DNA of 64,000 bases from Yamagishiella unicocca (Eukaryota > Chlorophyta > Chlorophyceae > Chlamydomonadales > Volvocaceae): assembly GCA_003116995.1 (NCBI GenBank), contig BDSL01000138.1, positions 1-64,000 of the forward strand, written 5' to 3'. The position numbers and the translations under genes were made by a program. The notes below the pieces were generated by a model that saw only the letters and a list, made by a program, of their open reading frames with translations, was not told where the DNA came from and made no database searches. Every line of letters starts with the position of its first letter. Within the stretch, counting starts at the first letter, position 1. Positions 33,422 to 48,500 of this stretch are shown here, piece by piece.

Positions 33422-36400
33422 CTGGGGACGGGGGGGAGGGGAGGGTGGTGTGAAACCGGTGACACGAAAAACGACAAGATAGTGGGAGGGAAGGGGGGCG
33501 TTAGAGGGTTTGAGAAGAAACCCGTATGTCGGCACGGAGAAATAGTTTTGGGGGGGGGGAAGACACTGAGAGTGAGGGTGAGGCCAGGGTCCTGGGCAGA
33601 TCACGTCACAGTGTGATCTCCCCCCCCCCCGCCCCTCTTAAACAGAGGCAGGAGGACCGCCTCCCCCTCCATCGCCCCCCCCGGGTTATGCTTCGCATGT
33701 GTTGTCGCCGAGTCTTTTCACCCCCCCCCGCCTCCCGCTTCCCTCCGCCATTAGGTTCCCAATGCACGTGCTCTTTTGTCTGACCCAAAGCCGCTTCCTG
33801 AACCCCCCCTGGAGCTCCATGGAGTCCTGCCGCCCTCCCCCCGGACTTACGGGTTTCCTGCCATAACCCCCTCCCCCCTCACCATGGCTCTGAACATCAT
33901 GGACCACAGCTGCGAGAAGAACGGCTCCAGCTCCGGCCACCTGGGGGCGACACAGCCGGGCCTTATCTTTCGAAATACCGCCGGGCCTTATATTTCGAAA
34001 CACCGCCGGGCCTTATATTTCGAAACACCGCCGGGCCTTATATTTCGAAACACCGCCGGGCCTTATATTTCGAAATACCGCCGGGCCTTATAATTCGACA
34101 TACCGGCGCCCTAAACCACTTCCAACGACGCCACCTAACTAGGCAACGGCGCCCCCTCGCAGCTACCATCTAGCACGAGACACGCAACTACCACCATACC
34201 TCCTAGGTGGCGGCGGGATGCCCGCATCGCGTGTAAAGCCGCGAAACAACAACCGGTGCTTTCAACAGGCCGCTATCGCCCCCGTCGCCCTAGCCCCCAC
34301 CCGGCTCCCTCCCCCGACTCCCCCCGTTTGCTCCCCCAGCGCCTCCCCAACTCTCCCACGGGTTTCAACTCAACCCTTCCCCCCCTCCCCCTTGCTCCCC
34401 CCACCTCCCCCCCGCCTTGCTCCGGTTCTTTTATTGTACCCCTCCTTGCTCCGGTTCTTTTATTGTAACCCCCCTTGCTCCCCCCCTTCCTTCCCCCCCA
34501 CCTCCGACCCTGCATCAGGTCCGACATGGCGGCACACGCCGCCTGGCGGTTGCGCCACAGCCGACCGCCCATCTCCCGCAGCAGGTCCGTCATGATGGCG
34601 CCAAAGTGCCTGCGGAGGTACGGCACCAAGGCGCGGCGTACGGCAAGCATTACGAAGCCAAAATGCACACGTACGCCGCGCATAGGATGCAGGTAAAAAC
34701 ACATCCCATACCGTCGGCCCACTCCTAGGTTGAGTTCGCGCTGGGGTTGGATCGAATTGGATCGATTTGGGTTGAGTTGGATCGAGTCCGCCGCTGGATC
34801 GAGTACTTTGCTTGTGGTCGCCCCAAACTCGCTGCCTGCCTGCTTTACGGGTCTTTAAAGACACGCAGGAGGTTGCCTCACAAGACAACCCGCCCGCACC
34901 GCCCTGCCTCACCCCATCCATCCCCCAACCCCCGCCCTCCATTTCCTATGTCGTGTGACCGGGTTTCCCTTGCAACCCGCCCGAGCCCGCCGCCGGCACC
35001 CACTTGTCGAGGGTGGCCCGTGGGTCGTCCACCAGCGACCTCCAGATGGCCACCATGGCCTCCGCCACCTTCGGGTTCGGGTCGTGGGTGTACCTGCAGG
35101 CCGGGGGGGGGAAGCAGGAAGGTTTACGGTTACGGTTACGGTTACAGGTTTGTGCTTTGGGGGGTGTGCGGGGGAGCGGCAGGGATGGCGAGAAGACCCG
35201 GTTACGCGACATAGGAAAGGGAGGACGGAAACGAGCGGATGGGGGGAGCGAGGTCGGGAGGGAGGTTCAGCGAGGAGGGCATTTTGGGGGTTTGAGAAGA
35301 AAAATCCGCGAATCCACGGCCGACCAACCGAGGGCGGTGAAGGTGATTCGTGCGCGTACTTACCGCACCCACAGCAGGCCTGGCACAACGCACCGCCTCC
35401 CTGGAGCCAACCCGTTGCCATCCCCAAAACGGATTCCACCCTCACCTGATTCCGCCCGCCCCTCCTCCCCCATAACCGCCGCCAAAACCCCACGTGGGCT
35501 AGGCCAGCCACGTCAGCCGCCGCCGTACTACCCTACTACCCTACTGCCGCACATCCGTCCGCACATGCCCGCCCGTACAAACCTGTACAGCTTGGGCACC
35601 AGCGCCTCCAGGTGCTTGGCCAGCGCCTCCCCTGGAGTGCCCCCGCCCTTGGCAGCCAGCCGGGCGATACCAGCGAAGCCGAAGGCGGCCCCCCGCCTGC
35701 TGTTGAGTGCTGCAGCGTGGTGGGCTAGGTCCATAAACCTGCGGGCAGTGGCAGTGGGGCGGCAGTGGCAGAGGCGGTGGCGGAGAGGCGGCGGAGAGGC
35801 GGCGGTGGTGGAGGCGGTGGTGGAGGCGGTGGTGGGGGCGGAAGCGAAAATGGGTGAATCGACGGCAACGGAGAGATGAGGCGCCGCTAGGTGGGACAGA
35901 CGGGCGGGGTCCTCGCGGGGAGAAGAGAAGCGCATCCAGGGGAGAGGCCATAACCCCCCTACACAGACACACCAACTGCAGGTTGTCGTACAACATCGAG
36001 TTGGGTGTGCCGTACGTACACGATCCGGGAGAGGGAATTGCGGGGGGAGGTGGGGGGCACGCCAACATCCAACCCGGCGAAACACCTCTCTGACAGCACA
36101 GAGGGAGGTTCTGGCAATCGCAGGTGAATGCGATCCAAGGGGGTTGCAAAAACACACACAGTCATACATCTACACGTGCGACGTGCGTGTCGTACTTGTA
36201 GATCAGGTCGGGCTGGCCGAGGTCGGTCGCCAGCGCGCACAGCTCCTTGTACGTCGACAAGCCGCCGCCGCTGCCGCTGCTGCTGCTGCCGGCTCCCCCG
36301 CTGCTGCTGCCGCCCCCACCGGCGGGGGCAGACCCCAGTGCGCCCTCCTCGAACACCTGGAGGTGAGCACGGGGTAACGGGGTGTGTGTTTTGATGGGCC

Positions 36401-39400
36401 GCGGTTGCATGCGTCAACCCATCCGAAACGTTTCTTCGTCCTCGGTATAAACCCCTTCACCTCAGGAGGCTCTCTGCTTTCCTCTCTGCCCGCCGACCCA
36501 GTTCACCGCTTTCCTCCCTCCCCTCTCCCCTCCCCCCATAAAATACACACACCCGCTACCCCCCAACCCACATACACACACTCCGGATTCCTTGGTCTCA
36601 TCGCGCTCAGTCTCCTTCGCGGCTCAGCTCAGCATATTTAAAACACAGTCATACACACACCCGCTACCCCCCAACCCACATACACACACCCGCTACCCCC
36701 CAACCCACATACACACACCCGCTACCCCCAACCCACATACACACACCCGCTACCCCCAACCCACATACACACACCCGCTACCCCCAACCCACATACACAC
36801 ACCCGCTACCCCCCAACCCACATACACACACCCGCTACGCCCCAACCCACATACACACACACGCACACACACCTGCGTGTCTGCTGTCAGCTTGACCGGG
36901 CGGTTAGCTCCCCCCCCTCCCCCGCCTCCCTGGAGCACCGCCACCAGGCTGCCAACCAGCTGCTCGCGGACCTGGTGTGAGGAGGAGAGAGCACGTGGCG
37001 TACGACGTCGGGTACGACAGTGACATGGCAAGGTGAATTGGTCGAATCATTGGAGAGGCACATTGGCCTGGAGTTGAAACATAAGAGGAAAACGACAGCC
37101 CCTCCCTCCGCCCCATTCACCCGAGCGCCCAACGACGCCCGCTGGCACGTGTGTTTTGTCGTACGCTTCCGTACGGGTACTCACCGCCGCGTCTCCCAGT
37201 CGGTACACCAGAGACACTCCGCGAGAAGCCATCTCCTGGGGGTGGCCCGGGGAGCGGGTGTTTTTTGGGGGGGTTGAGAGGAATACCGAGTGTTGGGGGG
37301 TGGGGGGCATGAGGTCGTCGTATCATGAGACGCGGTAGTTGTCAGACCGGAGGGGGCGTGATAACCGTGAGGCAAACATGATGCCAGCTACAGCATGAAC
37401 TAAATGCTGCTAATGGGGAGGTTGCGATGTGCCACGTGGTTCGCGACGGTTACGGCGGTGTACGAATCGTACGAGTGTCGTACCTGCGTCAGCTCGTTGG
37501 AGTCGCCCAGCAGGCCACTCAGCGCCTCCTGCTCGAGGTAGCGGGGGGGGGGGGGAGGGTGCCGGTATGAGAGGAAAGTTCGTGGGTCGACACTGATCAG
37601 GAAACCAATTAGAAAAACCTTTGGCACATGTGCATGGAGTTGCATGCTGGAGAACTTGGTTGAGGAAACGAAATCCGGAGGTCGGAGGTCGATTCCGGGG
37701 GGGGGGGGAGGGGTGCAAAAAGACACGGTCACTCGACGTGGGAAGTGTAGCTGGCGGGGGGTGGCATAAAAACCGTTGACGCGAAAAGGACAGGACAGCT
37801 GGCGGGTGGGGGGCCGCCCAGGGTGCTGGTCGTTGGGCGGTCGGAGCGGGAGCTAAAAGGATTTTCGGGTCCACCAACAGCAAGGACGCACGATCCGGGG
37901 GATCAAGCAGGCGGGCAGCAGGCAAGCGCACACCTGTCCCTGTTTCAGGAGATTCCCAAGAGGTGTAGATGCCGTACAACGTCGTACCATTACATTCTAT
38001 ATTATCAATTAAATCACCTGGATCTTGGGCAGCGCGGGTCCCCTCAGCGACGCCGCTCCGCCGCAGAAGCCCAGCAGGCTCACCAGCCACACCGATCCGG
38101 CGCAGCGTACCTGAAAAAGTACGGCAAGGCAGAAACAAGTACGACGCCAATATTACGACTGTGGGTCATCTTTTGTGGGTTGTTTGCGCCCCCACGCGCG
38201 TGTAGGAAGCGCTTCTGTTTCGATTTCGATTTCATTCTTGAGCGGGGTAAGTTAACTAGGTGGGCTCTCTTGTGGCGCGCAACGTCGGTTGGCAAGACGG
38301 GTAAGGCCCCCCTGGCGCAACAGGTAAGGCCCCTCTGGCGCACCCACCTCGGCCTTGGGGCTGATCACCAGCTCCCCCAGCAATCGGGCCAGAATCCGCT
38401 CCCGCAACGCGGCCGTGTCCGCGTCCTCCGGTGCCGCCGGCTCGGCGGGCGCCGCCATGTCCTCGTCGTCGTCGCCGTCTTGCTTATCGGAGGCCGCGGC
38501 GGTGGCGGTGAGGTGGTCGGCTAGGGTGGTGAAGTTGGTTCTAAGGACCTGCGATGGGGGCAGGGACAGGCCGCCGAACGACCAGGCCAGCGCCTCGCCC
38601 ACTGCGGGGGGGGGAGGGCGGGTAAGAGGGTGTATTGTTGTGTGTATATGTGTGTGGGGAGGAAGGTGTATTGTTGTGTGCGTGGGGGTGGGTGGGTGTT
38701 TGCGTGTGTGGGAGGGTGCGGGCATAGGCCTGGGCCAGTGGCTGCAGAGGTGTGGGTGGATGTGCCGGATGGGGGGGATACAGAAAAGAACAGGTGAGGG
38801 GCGGGGGCCGGAAGGGGGGCCGGATGGGGGCCGCGGGACTGATGAGCGGAGCGAGTGCATAGCGGAGGACGCTGTAGTGGTGCTCAGGGGCCAGGTTACT
38901 ACCCTTCCCCCAGTTCCTTGCCCTACTACCCTTCCCTACTACTCTTCCCTACTGCCCTGCTACCCTACTACCCTTCCCCCAGTTCCTTTCCCCAAGCACC
39001 ACCCATCCATCCTTCCACCTATTCCCGCCCCATCCCCTCGCCTCGTTTCCTCGCATCCACGGGCCGTCCTCGCAACCTCCTCACCCCGTTTCTTGGCCAC
39101 TTACCCCTCATCTCTTCCTCCCCCCCCCACACCCGCCTCACCCGCAAACTGCACGTCCTCCGACTTGGTGGTCGCAATCGCGAAGAGCCCGTCCAGCAGG
39201 CGGTCGGTGACCCGTGGGTCGGTGGCGCCCCACGCGCCGCCCCAGCCGCCCGCCAGGAAGCCGGCGGCGGCGGCGGCGCGGGAGGCCACCTTGGCGTCCT
39301 TGTCAGTGAGCAGATCCAGGATGGACCCCACCGCAAGATCCAAGATCCGCTGGGCGGCGGGAATTGGATCCGCGGGCGCTGCCGCCGCCTCGGCGGCGGC

Positions 39401-42400
39401 GGCGGTGGTGACGGCGGCGGTGGCAGCCGCGGCCGGCTCCGCCGGCGCGGCCGCTGCTGCGCTATCCACCTCCATACCGGCGGCGGTAGCGGGGGCGGCG
39501 GCAGCGACGGCAGCGGGGGCGGCGGCAGCGGCGGCGGCGACAGGCGCCGCCGCCAGCATGGCCGGTTGCGGCCCGGCTGCGCACGCGTACGACAGCGCCA
39601 GCGCCGCCGTGGCCCGTAAGATGGACGCCGTCGGCGTGCCGGTGGCGGCGGCGGCGCCGTCCTGGCGGCCGTTGAGTACGGCCGCCAGGGTGGCGACGGC
39701 GGCGTCGGCGGCGGCGGCGTCCAGGGAGGGCTTCTTGCCGGCGCTGGCGGCCTGTGCCAGCATCAGGCCTGGACCGTACAAGGGAAGGGGACGGCTTGCG
39801 GTGTCAGCAAACACTGGTTTCGCCGTCTTCCGGCGGAGGCGCTTACGTCATCCAGCCCCGCTGGCCCCGTACCCGCCCGCGCCCCCCAGCTACCCGGTCC
39901 CTAATCGGCTTTCCCAGTCAGTGCCGACCCACGGGTCTTCCTCTCAACCCCTCCCGCGCGCTCTCACCGACGGCCAGCAGGCAGCCCTCCGCCTCCTCCT
40001 GCTTGACGGAGCCGGCCGCCGCGGTGGCGGCGCCGCCGGTGCTAGCACCATGCGCCGCCGCCGCTGACGACGACGACGACGACGACGACGCTCCAGCGGC
40101 GGCGGCGGCGGCGGGCCGCCCCTGGAGCGGCGCCAGCTGCGCGCACAGACCCACGAGCAGCTCCTGCGGCTCGTTGGTAGCAGTTGGGCAGTTAGGCGGT
40201 TGGGTTGGGTTGGTTGGATTGGGTATTCGGGGCCTGGGGTTTGCGTGACCGGGGCCCACGACAAACCGCCCTGAGCAGACACCCCTCCCCGTCCAACGCC
40301 CCCTACCTTCCCTGGAGCCCTAGCCGCCACCGCCGCCTCCTCCACTCGCCCCCCTCCCCGCAACACCCTCCCTACCTCCCTCCCTCCCTCGCAAGCCACA
40401 CACCGGCCACCTCTCCACCCCACCCAACGGTCCCATCTCGAGTCAACGGTTCTTTTATGTACCCACCCAACGCCGACAGTAAGAGACGCTTTCTCGCTCA
40501 CTCCCCTAACAGGTATCTTGTTAGCCGACTAGCGGCTGCTTCACCTCCCCTGACTCCTCCCCCGTGACTCTTTCCACGTGACTCCCCCTGTGACTCCCCC
40601 CTGACTCCCTCCCTGACTCCCCCCTGACTCCCCCCCTGAGTCCCCCCCTGACTCCCCCCCCGTGGCTGACAGTCAACACGCGCTTCCCCGCCGCCCCGCT
40701 CGCACCCACCGCTGCCGCCGCTGGCTCCATGACCGCTGCCACGTGGCTGCCCAGCAGCTTGGCCGCCGCCAGCCTGGCTCCGGAGTCGGTGTGCGCGAGG
40801 AAGGAGCGCAGCCAGGGGGCGCGCGGGGCGTACCTGAAAGGGGGGCGGCGAGGAGGGGGGAGGAGGGGAGGTAAGGGGGCGGGGGGGGGAGGGAATGGGG
40901 AGAGGGGGAGAGGAGGGAGGGGGAGAGGAGGGGAGGAGGGAGGGGGAGAGGAGGGGATAGCGGTGGCATCCGCGTGCAGGTGGAGGTCGGAGGATTGCTG
41001 GAACGATGGCGGGTGCGGCAAGTGTCCAGCGCGCAGAGAGAGGGGATGAGGGGACAGCCTTCCCGCTCCCCAAGAGGAGGAGCAACACATTGCTAGAGGC
41101 CCCTCAGCACCCCACCCCCACGGTCCCCATCCGCATCCCCCCCTACAGTTAGTTCCTGCCCTCCGTTTCCTACTTCGATGTAACCGGGTCCTCTCCCCCC
41201 CCCCTGCACGTTAACACATGCGCCCACAACTATGTGTTCGAAGACAATGCGCCAGCTGTTATTATACCCATGTCGTGTAACCCGTATTTATGACTCCCCT
41301 CCCCTCGAGTAAACGGTCACACAAAAACACCACACACACAAAACACACACGGCCCACCTCCTGGCCAGTGCCTCCCCCGCATCCTCCGCCGCCGCCTCCA
41401 CCAGCGCCTCCAGCGCCGCCGCCGCCACCTCCGAGCTGCCCTGCGCGGTGGGGGCCATACGGGTGTTTTTGTCTTGCCGGGGACCCACGCCCCCATGTGG
41501 GCCCGGGCTGTTTCTGCACCTGGTCTCCTACCGAGCTTGAGCCCACGCCAACCCACTTGCTGTTTCCCTCACGTCCCTCGCCCTCCCCCGCTTCCGGCCG
41601 AGCCACGGATTGCCTACCGTACCCCCGTTTCCGGCAGACCAGCCATGCCCCGCAGTATGCAACCCCAAACGCTTACTCCCGCAACTAAGTCCCTTTCCGT
41701 CGGGTTTCGGTCCTCGTGGTTCTCCCAACCCTCTCCCCCTCCGCCTCCCCCCCTATGCACCTCGAAACGTCTTTCCTCTAAACGATTTCCCTCGCATCCA
41801 CGGGTCTTCCTCGCACCTTCCCCCCCCTAGCCCATACACACACACGGCCCCCCACCTCCACTCGGCACATCCCCGCCTCCAGCGCGCATGCGTACGCCGC
41901 CAGCAGCCCCGCCACGTCACCCCCCCGCAGCTCCGGATCCGAATCCGAATCCAAATCCACCGCCGCCGTGGCCGTGGCCGGCCCCTCCGCGTCCATGGCG
42001 TCGCCGCTGCCAGCGGCCGCAGCGGCGGCGTCCATGTCCATAGCATCAGCCCCGCCGCCGGCGGCGGCGGCGCCGCCGGCGGCGCTGGACGGCTCCGCCG
42101 CGGCTGCGGCTCCCGCCGTCGCGGCTGCGGCGGCGGTTGCGGCTGCTTGGTGGCGGCATGCTCGCAGCAGGGCGACCAGCGCGAGGTAGGAGCGGGGCGG
42201 CAGGGGCAGCGGCGCCAGGGGGTCCGCGGCGTGGCGCAGCCTATGATAGGGAGGGGGGTTACGGGTTGGGGGGTGGGGGGGGGTTCGAGGTTTTCGAAAG
42301 GCAAGGTACGGCGTCCCAACACGAAATACCCCTCACACTTTTACACATACACATACACGTACACATACACGTACACGTACACACACGTACACACACGTAC

Positions 42401-42555
42401 ACACACGTACACACACGTACACACACGTACACATATACACACACGCGCACCTGGGCAGCCTCTGTCGTACGTAGCGGAGGACGGCGTACAGCGACGGCAG
42501 CTGCCCAGTGGACGAGGCGGCGGCGGCGGGGGCGTCACCGGCGGCGGCGGCAGCA

Positions 42556-42595
<40 letters not shown>

Positions 42596-45500
42596 GGGCG
42601 GCCGCGGCTGGCGGCTTGAGGCCCTTGGCCGCCTCCTCTCGGACGTCATGCTTGACATCACCTGCTGCTAGGATGCACACCTGGCGGGATCGGTGGGGGG
42701 GGAACAAAAACCGTTGGCGCGAATGGACAGGACAGTTGACGCATGGTCGGGTGGGGAGGGCGGGGGGAGAAGATAAAGGCGGTGGCGTGAGGGGGACTGT
42801 AGCAAGAGGTAATATAAGGCCCCGTGTGGCCGAGCCCGACTGGGACGAGCTCATGCCCAAACCCTAAAACCCATGCCACCGCCATGTCGGGCCAACGAAT
42901 CAGGTTCTCTCCCGCATGCGACCCATTCGTACACACGTGAGATTGATTGTACGACAGCGCGGTGTCTGTTCGTTCAGGGCGCCTCAGGCGAGACTCGTCC
43001 GCAGGGGCCCCAGGTGGTCAAAACAAAGTCCTCCGACATGCAGGTTCCGGACTATTCCGGACGTGTTCCCGACTATTTGTCGTTCTTTTCGCCTGCTCCC
43101 CGCCAGCCCTCCCCCGCCAGCATGCATCTCAAAACGTCTGGTCTAAATGGTTTTTCTCGCATCCACGGCTCCTCCTCGAACCCCCCGACCCCTCCCGCGC
43201 CGTCCCTCACCCAGCGCGCCGGCACGTGGTGGAAGGGGAACAGCCGGCACGCCCACTGTACGGCACACAGTCGTACTGCGTCCTGCGTGGCAGGCAATGT
43301 TTTCAAATAGGTTTTGGTTAGTCAACTTGCAGGCGGTGATGGCCTGCCGGCTGATGATGGCTGCCAACTTGCAGGCGGTGATGAATCAGCCGCCACAACT
43401 GGCAAGAAGACGACGAGAAGGGCAGCAAGGTCATGTCTTTGTCATTTATGTGTGGTGGTATTCTACCGTTACGTTACCAAATCCAACGGAAAACCAACCG
43501 AACACCAACCGAACACCAACCATACGTGGCGGGGAGTCGTACTCACCTTGTGGCTCCGCACGCCCTCCAGGATCAGCTCGTCCAACTCTGCCGTATTATC
43601 GCCGTACGACGGCGCCTGGCCGTGCTGCACCACGAAAGCCCGGGACAGGGCGCCGGTGGCCTCCTGTACGGCAGCCCGAACGCCAGGGGGCTCGTCCGCG
43701 AGGGCTGCGACCCACGGGTCGCGATCATGGGCGCGAGTGCCGAGCGGCCCGGGAGGGCGCGCGGGGGAATTCGGGGGAGGAGGGTGCCATAACGCGAAAG
43801 GAGACGTTAACGAAGGGAGGAAGAAAAGCGAAAAGGGAGTCATTCATCCGCCAATTATGTCCGCATTCAAATTTAAAAACGTTCAAAATAACGTGCTTTA
43901 ACATGTTGAACCCTCAACCCGACGCAACCCCCCCTGCCCCTCTCACCGCCCTCGTCGCATTCGCCCTGCTCACGCCCACCTGCCACCCCACCTGCCACCC
44001 ACTCCACCCACCCACCCCACCCAAACGGCTTTTCCTTCGTAAACGACTTTTCCTTGCAGCTCATACACCCACCCGCGAAGAAGCGCCTGGCGATGTCGAT
44101 CCTGGGCCGCAGCAGCTCCGGAACCCGCTGCGCCAGGCTGCCGATGGCCTGGCGGGGAGGGGTCGGGCGCGGACGCGGGGTTGGGCGGGGAAGGAGGCGG
44201 GGTTGGGTTGCGACTGGGAGGATGGCGATGGACCGGCGATGGACTGGGTGCCGCACACGGGTCCAACCCTCTCAGTGACCCCGGAGGGGGGGGGCTGCAA
44301 GGAAGCGCAACCACGTCCTTCCCATCCTCCCTCTGGGCAGTCAGCGCCCCCGGCACCTCCCCTCTCCTCCTGCCTTCCGTAGGCGAGGCGGACCGGGCAC
44401 CTGCGGGCCCGCGTTAGCCCTCCCTCTCCCCCCCTTCACCCTGGCCCCCCCGGTTTTACTACATTTCTTAGCGCCGACCCACGGGTTTCGTTTCCGCTCA
44501 TGCCCCCACCTGGTATGCGAACCCCCTCAGAGTCATGGTGGGCGTGTCCATCGGACCGCCCGCAGCCGCCGCGGTCGCGTCCAGGGTGTCCAGCAGGCCC
44601 TGCAGCGGTTAGCAGTTAGTTGGTTGGAGCGGTTAGGAGCAACGAACCTGGAGCCGCCCGGAGCCCACTCGCGCCGCGAGCGACGCCTCTAAAACACTGT
44701 ACGGCACGGGCCCTAGCTCCGGCGGCAACAGTCAACTACCACCTCCGTCAACCGCTGAAACGGCTGGTAGCCGCGGACCGGGCCTCCCCCTTTGCCGTAC
44801 CTGCAGCACGGCTGGCCCCATTGCCTTGAGCTGGTGGCGGCTGGCGTGTTTGAAGACCCACACGCACAGCTCCAGGCCCTGCTGACGCAGACGCGCGAAC
44901 ACGCCTGTGACGGCGCCGCCGCCGCCGCCGCCGCCGCTGGCTGCCACAGCACCGCCAGCCGCTGCGGTAGCGACGGCGACTCCCCCCCCGGGCGTCTGCT
45001 GCGCTTGCGGCGGCATTACGCACTCCTGAAAACACCGGGAGGTGGGGGCAAGAAAATCTCGGGAGGGCGGCCAGCGTGGTAACTCGTGGAAACGACATTG
45101 GAGGAAGAAGGAAGGTTACTAGCCGAGAACGTGGGAATAAGGGGGTTTGGAGGAAGACCCGTGGATGCGAGAAAAAGCCGTTTAGAACAGACGTTTTAGA
45201 CGCATGCTGGAGGGGGGGCGCAGGCATTACGAGGCCGGCGCGTGGCAGGGGCTGTTTGCGAAAGACATGGGCCACTTCCACAGGTTTCTCGGTTAGTCAA
45301 TCATGAAAGGAAGAGTGCTCCAGCATGTGCCCACACCTATGTATCGTCCGAAGACAATGCGCCAGCTATCCTACCCATGTCGCGCGACCGGTTTTTATGC
45401 CACCCCTCTCCGCCACCAATCGGCCTCCCTAGTCAGTGCCGACCCCACGGGCTATCCTACCATACCTCCCCGCCCCCCCCCCTTGCTCCACAGGTTTGCC

Positions 45501-48500
45501 GGTCGTCCGTCCCATTGCTCCAGCATGCGCCCGCATCCTCGCTGTCCGCCGACCATGCGCCCACTATCCTGTCGTTTTCGTGTCACCGGTCTCACACCAC
45601 CCCCTTGCCGTGGATTCGCGGATTCTCTTATCAAACCCCCCCTTCCAATTCTCAGCGCCTCCGCTCCGTCTACTCGTTTCCCGTCTCTTCTGGACCGCCA
45701 TCTTCACCGCCTTCGTTTGTCGGCCGTGGATTCGCGGATTCTCCGTGGATTCTTTCCCCAATCCCCCGCCACGTTCCACCATTGTCGGGCCACGGGTTTC
45801 GTCACTCACTCCCCCGGTCCACATCCCACCCTCCCCCGGCACGGACCTGGATGGTGAGGAGGGAGGCCGGGAAGGTGTTGGCGAAGAGGATGCTCCTGTG
45901 TACGCCCCGGGGGTTTGGGGGGGGGAAAGCAGGGGGGAAGGGGGAGGGGCCGGGTGAACACACGCCAGGCCAACTCCTTGTGCGGAAGGTTGCGAGGAAA
46001 ACCCGCGTACGAAGGAAAAAACCCGTTTGGGACGCGAGCGGGAGGGGGAGGAGGAGGAGGGGCTTGTGGTGTGGGAGGGATTGGCAACTGATTGGCAAAT
46101 GATTGGCAAATGATTGGCAAATGATTGGCAAATGATTGGCAAATGATTGGCAAATGATTGGCAAACAACCCTCTCCTCTCCTCGTCCAAAAACACACAGC
46201 TTGCTGGCGGCCAGGCAGGCTACACGCGAGGCGCAAAGGGCGGAATCAGTCGATCGCAGGCGCGGCATAACGGTAGGTCAAAGACTTGTACAGCGGATGC
46301 ACACCCAAGTCGCGCCCGGGGGACTTGAAAACAACACCGCCGGTCCTCCACCCGAGGACACATCAACACGCACCGCCGCTCCTCCACCCATGTCACGGCC
46401 GCGAGTGTGGCTCCCGAGCTCACCCACCTGCAAAACACGGTGACCAGCCGAGACCTCAGCGCGGGACCCGCCGGCGCCGCCACTTGGTCCGGCGGCGGCG
46501 CCGCCGCCACCGCGGGCACGCCGCCGCCGCCGGCCTCCTCGCCGCCGTTGTTGTCGTAGAAAATTCGTACGGCACTGCCGTGGAACAGCACCAGCAGCCG
46601 CTGTATGAGGTCCTTAGAGTCTAGGTCGGCTGCTGGGCGGCCGGGGTCAAGCGCGGCGGAGCGCTTGAGGAGCTCCTCGGCACGACTGATGGCGTCGAGT
46701 TGGGTTGGGTTGAGTTGAGGAGGGTTCAGTTGAGGAGGTTTCAGTTGAATTGTGTTAGGAGTTGATTTGGGTTGAGTTGGGTTGAGTTGAGGAGGGTTCC
46801 AGTTGGTTGGGGAAGGGGGATGAAGCGGGGCAAGAGGGCCCGGGACAAGGGGAGGGGAGGGTCACGGAATGAGAAAAACCCACGGCCCTGTCGGGTTACC
46901 GCGTTTCGGACCCGAGGGGCGCATCCCTTCCGCAAATTAGCAAGGAGCACGGGAAGGTGGGTGGGAGCAGAGGCACCAAGGTGCCTGTGAGGTTTTCTCT
47001 TGTAAGCACAGCACACAGCACAGCACACGGCACAGCAATCGACACAGCACACGACACGGCACGCCACAGCGCGATTCCCTCGTTTTGTTACTAAATGGTA
47101 CGGCACTTTGTCCATGCTCGTCCCGCCCACTCTTCTCACCGGGACACCGGCTCACTGGGGTCCACCCCCGCCACCAACAGGTGGGGCAGCACCGCCGCCA
47201 CCGGCAGCAGCGGCCCGCCGATGCCGCCGGCAGCGAGCAGGTTCAGCAGCCCCACCTTGCGCTTGGGGACCTGACCGGGGGGGCGGGGGTAGCGGGAAGG
47301 TCCTGAGTTCGCGTACCGTACCGGGGGGGTTAACAGAAAACCCACGAATCCACGGGCGTTGAAGGTGGTGGGGCATACCGGGGGGGGGGGCGAAAGGACC
47401 CGGTTACACGACATGGCAAGCATAGCTGGCGCACAGGATTCGGACACACGGCTGCATGCGCATGCTGGCCGGGGGGGAGTGGGGGGAAAGGGAGGGGGGG
47501 CCAGGAGGGGGGGGATGAAGGGGTAGAGGGAGTCAATACACACACGTGTGTGCGATGACAGGAGGAGGAATGACACTGCGGAGAGGTAGCTGGACAACTC
47601 GTGGAAACGACGTAGGAGGGTTGGTGGAGGGGAGGCGGGTGGTCGTCCAACCCATCGGCGTTGTTATGGTCGCCACATTTGGGCCCGTTTGCTTGTACTG
47701 GCCAGGATGGGGTTTAGGAAGAAGAACCATTCCACGAAGGGGGGGGGGCAAGCCGAGACGACGTAAGCACAGCGAGCGCTGCATACGTAAGCCCTCCCTG
47801 GACCCTCGCTGGACCCTCCCCCTGGACCACCCCCCCTAGACCCTCCAGGATGGTCAGTCCCTGGACCCTCCCTGGGCCCTCCCTGGACCCCCCCTGCCCA
47901 GCAACGGCCTCCCGGCACCCCCCCACCCCGTCACCCTGGCCCCGGATCCTAGCTGGGTACCTGCTCGGGAGTGGGTGGTCCCTTCTCCTCCAGCAGCTTC
48001 ACGTCGGCAGCGCTGAGGCCAGGAGGGGGAGGCGCGGCGGCGGCGACGGCGGCCGCGGCGGCGGCGGCGGCGGGGCCTCCGGCGGCTGCCGCCTGTGATG
48101 GAGGGAAGGGCATGGTAGGAGATCCGCCGGTCGGCACTGAGAAATCAGACAGATGGCACGTGTACGAGGAAGCTGAGTAGCTGGGCCCGGAGGGGCATGT
48201 GGCGCGAGGTGGCGGAATGGGATGTGGGGGCGACGTGTCAGTTCCGGGTGAGGGAAGGGGAGGGTCCAGGGAGGGGAGGGTCCAGGGAGGGGAGGGTCCA
48301 GGGAGGGGAGGGTCCAGGGAGGGGAGGGTCCAGGGAGGGGAGGCTCCAGGAGGGGAGGCTCCAGGACACGGGACGGGAACGGGGACGGCGGTGGCGATAG
48401 GGTAACGACCACGCGGGGGAGACATGCGGGTATGTTGGTTTGGCAGCACACGAAGGCGCTGGGTCGGCTGGGTCGGGGGGGGTTGGGGGTCAGAGAACCC

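Noticed and set aside
32729..33616. Long open frames on both strands across the 39-bp repeat
   Set aside because: The unit length is a multiple of three without stops, so several frames stay open by repetition. The array is intronic in ECM29.
38355..40067. 570-codon plus-strand open frame
   Set aside because: It is antisense to ECM29 exons 21-23, whose minus-strand reading matches the family. GC-rich codon bias opens the opposite strand.
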